The notes beneath the pieces were generated by a model. It worked only from the letters and a program-made list of their open reading frames with translations. It was not told the DNA's origin and searched no databases. 64,000 bases of DNA from Pigmentiphaga sp. H8 (GTDB lineage Bacteria > Pseudomonadota > Gammaproteobacteria > Burkholderiales > Burkholderiaceae_B), in assembly GCF_003854895.1 (NCBI RefSeq), contig NZ_CP033966.1:5704001-5768000 (forward strand). Reading direction: 5' to 3'. Position numbers and translations under genes: made by a program. This document shows positions 52,461 through 61,712 of the stretch, one piece after another (positions within the stretch are counted from its first letter, which is position 1; each line of letters starts with the position of its first letter).

Positions 52461-52976
52461 ATGAACACGCAATCGGAATTGCCCACCGGCCCCAGCAAGG
52501 CCGAGATGATGCAGGCGGTCAGGGAACTGCTGGACTTCATCGGCGGCCGTCCCCTCGGCCCCGAACTGGAAGCCGCATTGAACGAGCGCTACGGCGCGCA
52601 CACCGAAGGCTATGCCCGCCTGCTGGCGTTGCTGCGCCGCGGCATGGACGAGGGCTGGTCCTGCTATGCGGAGATAGACGGCCCGGACTACCGGCGGGGC
52701 CGGATCGCGCATGCCTCGCCCGACACGGATGGATTCACGGTGGAAAGCGGCTGCCTGCGCGACGTGCCGGGCCACTACCACCGGCACCCGCTGGGCGAGA
52801 TCAACATGATCGGCCCCGTGGACGAAACCGGCCGCTTCTGCGGCGCCGGCGCGGGCTGGAAGGTATTTCCCCCCGACAGCTCGCACTTCCCGACCGTGAC
52901 GGGCGGCATGGTCACCATGCTGTTCTTCCTGCCCGACGGCCAGATCGAATACAGGAACCCGCCTTCGGCGCCCTGA
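52461..52976 (+). CDS. PnbB-like 4-hydroxylaminobenzoate lyase family protein
   Basis: 171 residues. The sequence fits the DUF4863/PnbB family: an N-terminal helical part (MQAVRELLDFIGGRPLGPELEAALNERYG) and a cupin-like core with the GHYHRHPLGEINMIGPVDETGRFCG block and a late GGMVTMLFFLPDGQIEY strand. PnbB converts 4-hydroxylaminobenzoate to protocatechuate with release of ammonia in 4-nitrobenzoate degradation. The co-directional ABC transporter and FMN reductase genes suit such a route, but the homologue could act on a related compound. Confidence 0.78.
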   Translation: MNTQSELPTGPSKAEMMQAVRELLDFIGGRPLGPELEAALNERYGAHTEGYARLLALLRRGMDEGWSCYAEIDGPDYRRGRIAHASPDTDGFTVESGCLRDVPGHYHRHPLGEINMIGPVDETGRFCGAGAGWKVFPPDSSHFPTVTGGMVTMLFFLPDGQIEYRNPPSAP

Positions 52977-53039
52977 ACGGCGCCTTGCTTGCAGCACCCC
53001 GGTTCCCATCTCAACGTTCCACATCCAGGGGTATCCATC

Positions 53040-54212
53040 ATGCACGTCAAATGGCTCGCATTGCCGCTCGCAATGCTATTGGGAATGTCCGCCAACGCCG
53101 CGGACAAGGTGAAGATAGGTTTCATCAGCACGCTGTCGGGACCGCTGGCGGCGCTGGGGACGGAAATCCGGGACGGGTTCCGGCTCGGCCTGGATGAAAC
53201 CGGCAACCGGATGGGCGGCCTGCCCGTCGAGGTGGTGGAAGGCGACGACCAGGCCAACCCCGGCATCGGCAAGCAGCTGGCCGACAAGTTCATCAAGCGC
53301 GACAAGGTCGACTTCATGACCGGCGTGGTGTATTCGAACGTGATGATGGCGGTGGGCGCGCCCACCTTCGCGGCCAGGACGTTCTACATCAGCGCCGCGG
53401 CGGGCCCCGCCTCGCTGGCCGGCGCGCAGTGCAACCCGTACTTCTTCGGGCTGGCCTGGCAGAACGATGGCCAGAGCGAGGCCATGGGCCGCCACATGAG
53501 CGACAAGGGCTACAAGCGCGTCGTCATCATGGCGCCCAACTACACGGGCGGCAAGGAGAACCTGGAAGGCTTCAAGCGCACCTTCAAGGGCAGCGTGGCC
53601 GACGAGATCTACGTCAAGCTGGGCGAACTGGACTTCGCGTCCGAGATCGCCAGGATCCGCGCCCAGAAGCCCGACGCGCTGTTCTTCTTCCTGCCCGGCG
53701 GCATGGGCATCAACTTCATCAAGCAGTTCCGCGCAGCGGGACTGGCGAGCGAAGTGCCGTACTTCGTGCCGGGCTATTCCGCCGACGAGGACACCATCCA
53801 GGCGCTGGGCGAGGCGATGGTCGGCCTGCAGAACTCGTCGCACTGGGCATGGGACCTGGACAATGCCGCCAACCGCAACTTCGTCGCGCGCTTCCAGCAG
53901 CGCTACGGCCGGCTGCCGTCGATGTACGCGTTCCAGGGCTACGACGTGGTGCGGCTGCTGGACCGCGCGGTGGCCGACGTGAAGGGGAAGATCGAGGACA
54001 AGCGCGCGCTGCATGACGCCATCGCCGCGGCCCGCTTCGAGTCCGTGCGGGGCGCCTTCAAGTTCAACACCAACCAGTTCCCGATCAACGACTTCTATCT
54101 GCGCGAGGTGCAGAAAAACGAGTCGGGCCGCGTCACCAACAAGACGGTCGGCAAGATCATGACGGCGCACACCGACAGCTATGCCGGCGCCTGCAAGATG
54201 AAGAACCCCTGA
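53040..54212 (+). CDS. ABC branched-chain amino acid-type solute-binding protein
   Basis: 390 residues. The signal peptide ends SANA. The type I binding fold is evident (KVKIGFISTLSGPLAALG, VEVVEGDDQANPG, PNYTGGKENLEGFKRTFKG, FVPGYSADEDTI). It lies in the operon PnbB-like/this gene/FMN reductase/LivHMGF, so it is the primary receptor of that transporter. Aromatic acid ligands are likely. Confidence 0.92.
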   Translation: MHVKWLALPLAMLLGMSANAADKVKIGFISTLSGPLAALGTEIRDGFRLGLDETGNRMGGLPVEVVEGDDQANPGIGKQLADKFIKRDKVDFMTGVVYSNVMMAVGAPTFAARTFYISAAAGPASLAGAQCNPYFFGLAWQNDGQSEAMGRHMSDKGYKRVVIMAPNYTGGKENLEGFKRTFKGSVADEIYVKLGELDFASEIARIRAQKPDALFFFLPGGMGINFIKQFRAAGLASEVPYFVPGYSADEDTIQALGEAMVGLQNSSHWAWDLDNAANRNFVARFQQRYGRLPSMYAFQGYDVVRLLDRAVADVKGKIEDKRALHDAIAAARFESVRGAFKFNTNQFPINDFYLREVQKNESGRVTNKTVGKIMTAHTDSYAGACKMKNP

Positions 54213-54233
54213 CCGGATCACGAGGATTCCACC

Positions 54234-54812
54234 ATGGCAACTCCCAAGATACTCGCCTTCGCCGGCAGCTCGCGCGGCGCGTCGCTGAACAAGCTGCTGC
54301 TGGCGGTGGCCGCCGACGGCGCCCGCGCGGCCGGCGCCGAGGTCACGCAGGTCGACCTGCGCGACTATCCCATGCCGATCTACGACGGCGACGACGAAAT
54401 GCAGTCGGGCGTGCCCGACAACGCGATGGCCTTGCGCGGCCTGATCGCCGAGCACGACGCCCTGCTGGTCGCCACGCCCGAGTACAACGGATCGATTACC
54501 GCCCTGCTCAAGAACGCGCTGGACTGGTGTTCGCGCCCGATCAACGGCGAGGACGGGCTGCTGCCCTACCGGGGCAAGATGGTCGCGCTGCTGGCGGCCT
54601 CGATGAGCCCCTTCGGCGGCATCCGCGCCGTGACCCACGCGCGCGCCATCTTCAACAAGATGGGCGCGATCGTCCTGCCCGACGAAGTGCTGCTGCCGCA
54701 GGCCCAGCATGCCTTCGACGCCGGCGGCAACCTGCTGAACGAAACCTCGCGCCAGCTCGCCCGGCAACTGGGGGCGGCGCTGGCCGCGAAGGCGGGACGA
54801 GGCGTCTCATGA
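54234..54812 (+). CDS. NAD(P)H-dependent FMN reductase family protein
   Basis: 192 residues, flavodoxin-like: phosphate loop AGSSRGASLNKLLL (10-23) and TPEYNGSITALLKNALDWCSR, the classical P-x-Y-N-x-S flavin motif. The insertion between a solute receptor and livH is unusual and ties it to the imported compound. It could reduce a nitro group (as nitroreductase-like members do) or supply FMNH2. Overlaps livH by 4 bp. Confidence 0.9.
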   Translation: MATPKILAFAGSSRGASLNKLLLAVAADGARAAGAEVTQVDLRDYPMPIYDGDDEMQSGVPDNAMALRGLIAEHDALLVATPEYNGSITALLKNALDWCSRPINGEDGLLPYRGKMVALLAASMSPFGGIRAVTHARAIFNKMGAIVLPDEVLLPQAQHAFDAGGNLLNETSRQLARQLGAALAAKAGRGVS

Positions 54813-55720
54813 GCACGGTCATCGAGTCCGCGCTGAACGGCGTCCAGTTCGGCCTGATGCTGTCCCTGCTGGCCGCCGGCCTGACGCTGGTGTTCGGCAT
54901 CATGGACATGATCAACCTGGCCCATGGTTCGCTGTACATGTTCGGCGCCTACCTGACCGCCGCGCTGGTGGAACCCACTGGATCGTTCCTGCTGGCGATG
55001 CTGGTGGCGCTGCTGGCCACGGCGGCCCTCGGCATGCTGCTGGAGACGACCGTGCTGCGCACGCTGTACCAGCGCGACCACTTGTCCCAGGTGCTGGCGA
55101 CGTTCGCGCTGATCCTGATCGGCAACGAGGTGGTGCGCATGATCTGGGGCCCGCAGCCGCGCCGGCTGGCGCTGCCCGAACTGTTCTCGGGCCCGGTCGA
55201 CCTGGCCGGCATCCAGTACCCGTCCTATCGCCTGCTGGTGATAGGCGTGGGCCTGGCGGTGGCCCTGCTGCTGTACCTGGTGGTGGCGCGCACGCGCGTC
55301 GGCATGTGGGTGCGGGCGGGCGCGTCCAACCGCGAGATGGCGACGGTCATGGGCGTGGACATCAAGCGCCTGTTCACGCTGGTGTTCGGCCTGGGCGCGC
55401 TGCTGTGCGCCGTGGCCGGCGCATTGCTGGGGCCGCTGCTGTCGGTCCAGGTAGGCATGGGCGAGAGCATCCTGATCCTGGCCTTCGTGGTGGTCGTGAT
55501 CGGCGGCATCGGCTCGATCCGCGGCGCGCTGGCCGGCTCGCTCATGGTGGGCATGGTCGATACCGTCGGCCGCACGCTGGTGCCCGGCGCGCTGGGCACG
55601 GTGTTCTCGCCCTCGGTCGCCTCGAACCTGGGGCCGACGCTGGCCTCGATCCTGATCTATGTCCTGATGGCGGCCGTGCTGTTCTGGAAGCCGCAGGGCC
55701 TGTTTCCTGCACGGGGGTAA
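54809..55720 (+). CDS. LivH-like ABC permease
   Basis: 303 residues with about eight hydrophobic segments. MDMINLAHGSLYMFGAYL near residue 35 and the VVVVIGGIGSIRGALAGSL motif are characteristic of branched-chain amino acid-type permeases. Forms the inner-membrane channel with the next gene. Confidence 0.93.
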   Translation: MSTVIESALNGVQFGLMLSLLAAGLTLVFGIMDMINLAHGSLYMFGAYLTAALVEPTGSFLLAMLVALLATAALGMLLETTVLRTLYQRDHLSQVLATFALILIGNEVVRMIWGPQPRRLALPELFSGPVDLAGIQYPSYRLLVIGVGLAVALLLYLVVARTRVGMWVRAGASNREMATVMGVDIKRLFTLVFGLGALLCAVAGALLGPLLSVQVGMGESILILAFVVVVIGGIGSIRGALAGSLMVGMVDTVGRTLVPGALGTVFSPSVASNLGPTLASILIYVLMAAVLFWKPQGLFPARG

Positions 55721-55722
55721 CC

Positions 55723-56665
55723 ATGGCACCACTGGACCAAATCCTGGGCCGCCGGACCGGCGCCGTCCTGCTGGCGCTGGCCTTGGCCTTTCCGCTGGGC
55801 GCCGACTGGCTGGGCCAGGGCTTCTACGTCGACCTGGCCGCGCGCATCATGATCTTCGCGCTGGCGGCGTCCAGCCTGAACCTCGTCATGGGCTTCGGCG
55901 GCATGGTCTGTTTCGGCCACGCGGCTTTCCTGGGCATAGGCGCCTACACGGTGGCCATCCTGATGGATGCCGGGGTGGACGCGGCCTGGATCGCCTGGCC
56001 CGCGGCAACGGCGGTGGCCGCGCTGGCGGCCTGGCTGATCGGCGTGGTCAGCCTGCGCACGCGCGGGGTGTACTTCATCATGATCACCCTGGCCTTCGCG
56101 CAGATGCTGTATTACGTGTTCGTTTCGCTGAACGCCTACGGCGGCGACGACGGCATGCCGCTGGCGGCGCGTTCGGCCCTGCCCTTCGGCCTGGACGCCT
56201 CGTCCGACCTGACCTTCTACTACGTCGTGCTGGCCATCCTGGCCGGGGCCATGTGGCTGATGCAGCGCCTGGTCAACGCCCGCTTCGGCCGCGCCTTGCA
56301 GGCCATCCGCGAGAACGAGACGCGCATGGAGGCCATCGGCTATCCGGTGTTCCGCATCAAGCTCGCGGCCTTCGTCATCGCCGGCGGCGCGGCCGGGCTG
56401 GCGGGCGCGCTGGTCGCGAACCAGGCCGGGATGGTCAGCCCCGGCCTGATGTACTGGACCCAGTCGGGCTCGCTGATGATCATGGTCATCCTGGGCGGGG
56501 TGGGCTACTTGTACGGCGGCGTCGTGGGCGCCGCGCTGCTGCTGGTGGCCGAGGAATACCTGTCGGGGCTGACGCTGTACTGGCAGCTGCCGCTGGGCAT
56601 CCTGCTGCTGGCCGCGGTGCTGTACGCCCGCAACGGCGCGCTCAGCCTGCCCGCGAGGTGGCGCC

Positions 56666-56673
<8 letters not shown>
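55723..56673 (+). CDS. LivM-like ABC permease
   Basis: 316 residues. The family motifs LNLVMGFGGMVCFGHAAFLGIGAY, RENETRMEAIGYPVFRIKLAAFV and VILGGVGYLYGGVVGA are present. It starts 2 bp after livH and overlaps livG by 8 bp, so the permease subunits are translationally coupled. Confidence 0.93.
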
Positions 56674-57433
<760 letters not shown>

Positions 57434-57449
57434 AAAGAGGAGACGCCCC

Positions 57450-58160
<711 letters not shown>

Positions 58161-58195
58161 CCCCGCGCTTCGCGCATGGCATCTGGAGCAATCGC

Positions 58196-58846
58196 ATGAA
58201 ACACGTATCTATGGCCGGGCTGAGCGAGATGCAGCGCTACTGGCTGATCACCGGCAGCGTCGGGCCCCGGCCCATCGCACTCGTCACCAGCCTGGATGCG
58301 GACGGCCTGTGCAATGCCGCGCCGTTCAGCGCGTTCAACTACATGGGCGAGGATCCGCCGCTGTTCGCCATCGCCGTGGTCGCCTACGGACAGGAAAGCC
58401 ACCGGCCGGGCGAGGCCAAGGACACGCTGCGCAACATCCGCGAGCACGAGGAGTTCGTGGTGAACATGGTGGACGAGGCCATCGTCGACCAGGCGGTGCA
58501 GTGCGGCAGCGATTTTCCCGCGCACGTCTCGGAGGCCGAGGCGGTGGGCTTCTCGCTGGCGCCCTGCGCCACCGTGCGGGTGCCGCGCATCGTCGAAGCG
58601 CCGATCTCGTGGGAATGCCGGCTGTTCCGTATCCTGGACATCTCGACGCAGCGGGCCATCGTCTTCGGCGAGATCCTGGCGATGAACTTCCGCGACGACC
58701 TGCTGGACGAACAGGCGCTGCGCGTCGACGTCGGGCGCTTCGCCCCGGTGGGCCGGCTGGGCGGGCCGAACTACTGCCTGACGGGCGAGCGGCGCCGCAT
58801 ACCGGTGCCGACCTACATGCCGGCCACGGGGCAGCCGCGGGAATGA
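58196..58846 (+). CDS. Flavin-reductase-like FMN-binding protein
   Basis: 216 residues of the DIM6/NTAB flavin reductase fold: GPRPIALVTSLDADGLCNAAPFSAFNYMGEDPPLFAI and KDTLRNIREHEEFVVNMV. The start is ATG 58196 behind GGAG. Last gene of the transporter operon. It may reduce flavin for an oxygenase or the substrate directly. Its sequence from 58204 onward is part of the 806-bp tandem duplication. Confidence 0.9.
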   Translation: MKHVSMAGLSEMQRYWLITGSVGPRPIALVTSLDADGLCNAAPFSAFNYMGEDPPLFAIAVVAYGQESHRPGEAKDTLRNIREHEEFVVNMVDEAIVDQAVQCGSDFPAHVSEAEAVGFSLAPCATVRVPRIVEAPISWECRLFRILDISTQRAIVFGEILAMNFRDDLLDEQALRVDVGRFAPVGRLGGPNYCLTGERRRIPVPTYMPATGQPRE

Positions 58847-58866
58847 CGGCGGCGCGCCCCCCCGCG

Positions 58867-59009
58867 CTACCAGACGATGCAGAACCCCTGTTCCAGCAGC
58901 GCCGACGGCAGCGTGGCCGCGCGTACCAGCCCCACCGCGCCGAACGCGGCGACCACCGCGCCGCCGGCGATGCGCCAGGCCGGCCGCCGCGCGCGGCGGC
59001 GCAGCCAGC
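58867..59009 (-). pseudogene. Duplicated C-terminal fragment of the TauE/SafE-like gene
   Basis: It encodes only the last 47 residues or so (from WLRRRARRP to the stop, ending QGFCIVW) and is cut off by the duplication junction at 59009/59010. Upstream of it the frame enters the antisense of the second flavin-reductase copy. No start or promoter; a by-product of the 806-bp duplication. Confidence 0.85.
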
Positions 59010-59016
59010 CGTATCT

Positions 59017-59652
59017 ATGGCCGGGCTGAGCGAGATGCAGCGCTACTGGCTGATCACCGGCAGCGTCGGGCCCCGGCCCATCGCACTCGTCACCAGCCTG
59101 GATGCGGACGGCCTGTGCAATGCCGCGCCGTTCAGCGCGTTCAACTACATGGGCGAGGATCCGCCGCTGTTCGCCATCGCCGTGGTCGCCTACGGACAGG
59201 AAAGCCACCGGCCGGGCGAGGCCAAGGACACGCTGCGCAACATCCGCGAGCACGAGGAGTTCGTGGTGAACATGGTGGACGAGGCCATCGTCGACCAGGC
59301 GGTGCAGTGCGGCAGCGATTTTCCCGCGCACGTCTCGGAGGCCGAGGCGGTGGGCTTCTCGCTGGCGCCCTGCGCCACCGTGCGGGTGCCGCGCATCGTC
59401 GAAGCGCCGATCTCGTGGGAATGCCGGCTGTTCCGTATCCTGGACATCTCGACGCAGCGGGCCATCGTCTTCGGCGAGATCCTGGCGATGAACTTCCGCG
59501 ACGACCTGCTGGACGAACAGGCGCTGCGCGTCGACGTCGGGCGCTTCGCCCCGGTGGGCCGGCTGGGCGGGCCGAACTACTGCCTGACGGGCGAGCGGCG
59601 CCGCATACCGGTGCCGACCTACATGCCGGCCACGGGGCAGCCGCGGGAATGA
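59017..59652 (+). pseudogene. Second copy of the flavin-reductase-like gene
   Basis: Identical to the gene at 58196 from its sixth codon on. It has lost the original ATG and ribosome site but retains the internal ATG (MAGLSEMQ), so a 211-residue product is possible. Its upstream sequence is now the antisense end of the TauE-like fragment and has no ribosome site, so it is probably poorly translated, if at all. Confidence 0.8.
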
Positions 59653-59672
59653 CGGCGGCGCGCCCCCCCGCG

Positions 59673-60473
59673 CTACCAGACGATGCAGAACCCCTGTTCC
59701 AGCAGCGCCGACGGCAGCGTGGCCGCGCGTACCAGCCCCACCGCGCCGAACGCGGCGACCACCGCGCCGCCGGCGATGCGCCAGGCCGGCCGCCGCGCGC
59801 GGCGGCGCAGCCAGCCGGCGGCGCCGGACAGCGCGACCAGGTTGGGCAGCGTGCCCAGGCCGAAGGCCGCCATCGTCAGGGCGCCGGCCGCGGCGCTGCC
59901 CGCCACCAGCGCCACCGCCAGCACGCCCAGCGACATGCCGCAGGGCATCCAGCCCCAGGCAAGCCCGGTCAGGAAACGTTCCAGCAGCGGCCGGCCGGCG
60001 ATGCCCGCACGCACGTAGCGGCCGGCGGGCGAGCGGGCGATGGCCGCCGCCGTGCCGGTCCAGCCGCGCACCAGGGCGACCCGCCAGGCGCCGGCCGCCG
60101 GGCCGCCCGCCACCGCTCGGGGCCAGGCCGCGCGCGCCACCAATGCCAGGCCGTGGACACACAGCAGCGCCGCCCCGAAGGCCAGCGCCCCGCGCTGGAG
60201 CGGCAGCCAGTCCCGGCTCCAGATGTTGCCTCCCAGTCCGCCCGCCACCGCGCCCAGCAGCGCATACGAGGCGATGCGTCCGGCATGCATGACCAGGGCC
60301 TCCCACCCCAGCCGCCACGGCGCCGCGCGCCGCAGCACCGCCAGGCGTTCGCCATGCCGGTGCTCGACCGCCATCACCAGTCCGCCGCACATGGCGGCGC
60401 AGTGCACCCCGCCCAGCAGGCCGAGCAGGAACACGCTGGCCAGCGCCGGCCAGCCGGCGGCCCATCCGCTCAC
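59673..60473 (-). CDS. TauE/SafE-like membrane protein (COG2836 type)
   Basis: 266 residues from GTG 60473. About six membrane segments; the GLLGGVHCAAMCGG motif near the N-terminus (a metal-binding HCxxMC pattern) and WGWMPCGMSLGVLAVA in the second half are typical of the sulfite-exporter/UreH-like proteins found next to cbb3 oxidase genes, where a role in copper handling or oxidase biogenesis is suspected. This is the intact copy; the 753-bp duplication starts within it at 60038. Confidence 0.82.
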   Translation of the reverse strand: MSGWAAGWPALASVFLLGLLGGVHCAAMCGGLVMAVEHRHGERLAVLRRAAPWRLGWEALVMHAGRIASYALLGAVAGGLGGNIWSRDWLPLQRGALAFGAALLCVHGLALVARAAWPRAVAGGPAAGAWRVALVRGWTGTAAAIARSPAGRYVRAGIAGRPLLERFLTGLAWGWMPCGMSLGVLAVALVAGSAAAGALTMAAFGLGTLPNLVALSGAAGWLRRRARRPAWRIAGGAVVAAFGAVGLVRAATLPSALLEQGFCIVW

Positions 60474-60498
60474 GCCACGCCCCCACGGCCGACCCGCG

Positions 60499-60759
60499 TC
60501 ATGGCAGGTCGTCCGCGTCGTTGCCGTCCGGCCCCGCGCCGCCGCCCGCCAGGTACAGCGTGATGGCGCTGGAGACCCCGGCAATCGCCCACAAGAGGAA
60601 AAAGGCCACGGTATAGAACGCCTGGCGCGACATCTCGACCGGGCGCCCGACGATGGTCAGGCCGCGCGGATCGAGCAGGGTGAAGACGACCAGCGCGGCG
60701 CAGGCGCTGGCCAGGAAGGCCGGCCACAGCACCCACATGCTGACGCGCCGCCATTTCAT
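60499..60759 (-). CDS. Small membrane protein, second copy
   Basis: Identical to the 86-residue gene at 61252-61512. It keeps its own start and the last bases of the FixH-like gene in front of it, so its local translation signals are preserved. It directly precedes the intact TauE-like gene. Transcription would have to read through the chimeric gene at 60756. Confidence 0.8.
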   Translation of the reverse strand: MKWRRVSMWVLWPAFLASACAALVVFTLLDPRGLTIVGRPVEMSRQAFYTVAFFLLWAIAGVSSAITLYLAGGGAGPDGNDADDLP

Positions 60760-61226
60760 GGCGCACGCTCCACCACCAGCCCGCGCTTGACGATGGCCGC
60801 CGCCGTGCCGGTCCAGCCGCGCACCAGGGCGACCCGCCAGGCGCCGGCCGCCGGGCCGCCCGCCACCGCTCGGGGCCAGGCCGCGCGCGCCACCAATGCC
60901 AGGCCGTGGACACACAGCAGCGCCGCCCCGAAGGCCAGCGCCCCGCGCTGGAGCGGCAGCCAGTCCCGGCTCCAGATGTTGCCTCCCAGTCCGCCCGCCA
61001 CCGCGCCCAGCAGCGCATACGAGGCGATGCGTCCGGCATGCATGACCAGGGCCTCCCACCCCAGCCGCCACGGCGCCGCGCGCCGCAGCACCGCCAGGCG
61101 TTCGCCATGCCGGTGCTCGACCGCCATCACCAGTCCGCCGCACATGGCGGCGCAGTGCACCCCGCCCAGCAGGCCGAGCAGGAACACGCTGGCCAGCGCC
61201 GGCCAGCCGGCGGCCCATCCGCTCAC
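60756..61226 (-). pseudogene. Chimeric TauE-like/FixH-tail gene
   Basis: From GTG 61226 it encodes the first 145 residues or so of the TauE-like protein, then at 60790/60791 switches in frame to the FixH-like tail VKRGLVVERAP and stops. The 156-residue product lacks the second half of the membrane domain including the WGWMPCG motif, so function is unlikely. A direct product of the 753-bp duplication. Confidence 0.82.
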
Positions 61227-61251
61227 GCCACGCCCCCACGGCCGACCCGCG

Positions 61252-61512
61252 TCATGGCAGGTCGTCCGCGTCGTTGCCGTCCGGCCCCGCGCCGCCGCCC
61301 GCCAGGTACAGCGTGATGGCGCTGGAGACCCCGGCAATCGCCCACAAGAGGAAAAAGGCCACGGTATAGAACGCCTGGCGCGACATCTCGACCGGGCGCC
61401 CGACGATGGTCAGGCCGCGCGGATCGAGCAGGGTGAAGACGACCAGCGCGGCGCAGGCGCTGGCCAGGAAGGCCGGCCACAGCACCCACATGCTGACGCG
61501 CCGCCATTTCAT
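61252..61512 (-). CDS. Small membrane protein of the cbb3 oxidase locus
   Basis: 86 residues, two membrane segments (about 7-28 and 48-70), N-terminus MKWRRVSMW. No named family recognised. It overlaps the FixH-like stop by 4 bp (ATGA) and precedes the TauE-like gene, so it belongs to the cco gene cluster. A role in oxidase assembly is a guess from position. Confidence 0.75.
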   Translation of the reverse strand: MKWRRVSMWVLWPAFLASACAALVVFTLLDPRGLTIVGRPVEMSRQAFYTVAFFLLWAIAGVSSAITLYLAGGGAGPDGNDADDLP

Positions 61513-61691
61513 GGCGCACGCTCCACCACCAGCCCGCGCTTGACCACCGGGTCGGCGACCGGAGGATCGTCATGCGTGACCGCCAGCACGATGGTCACGA
61601 TGCAGCCCAGCATCGCCAGGGCCGGCCCCGCCATCAACAGCCAGGGCCAGGGTTCCTTCCACCAGGGTCCGGCATCGTTCTGTTCCTGCAT
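61509..61691 (-). CDS. Short FixH/CcoH-like protein
   Basis: 60 residues from ATG 61691 (GAGGTG site); an in-frame ATG at 61712 abuts the ccoG stop. PWWKEPWPWLLMAGPALAM resembles the N-terminal membrane helix of FixH, but the C-terminal periplasmic domain of full-length FixH (about 160 residues) is absent. CcoH stabilises the cbb3 oxidase through that helix, so a short form may suffice. Its last 35 bases are in the 753-bp repeat. Confidence 0.78.
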   Translation of the reverse strand: MQEQNDAGPWWKEPWPWLLMAGPALAMLGCIVTIVLAVTHDDPPVADPVVKRGLVVERAP

Positions 61692-61712
61692 CCCGCACCT
61701 CGCTTTGTCCAT

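Larger units (their letters stand above)
58204..59815. repeat. 806-bp exact tandem duplication
   Basis: Copy 1 is 58204-59009 and copy 2 is 59010-59815, with no difference seen in the stretches compared; the downstream flank matches copy 1's continuation for only 2 more bases (CG microhomology at the junction). Each unit holds all but the first three codons of the flavin-reductase-like gene plus the last 47 codons or so of the convergent TauE-like gene. No mobile element or target duplication is visible. Confidence 0.95.
60038..61543. repeat. 753-bp exact tandem duplication
   Basis: Copy 1 is 60038-60790 and copy 2 is 60791-61543, with one further matching base at the downstream junction. 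The unit contains the first half of the TauE-like gene, the complete small membrane protein gene and the last codons of the FixH-like gene. It is direct, without flanking mobile elements, and begins only 222 bp from the end of the 806-bp duplication. Confidence 0.95.

Noticed and set aside
58309..60563. Long plus-strand frames with repeated segments across the flavin-reductase copies
   Set aside because: Out-of-frame readings of the 806-bp duplication, not genes.
58204..61543. Mobile element or integron as cause of the duplications
   Set aside because: No transposase, terminal inverted repeats or target-site duplications are seen; junction homology is only 1-2 bp.
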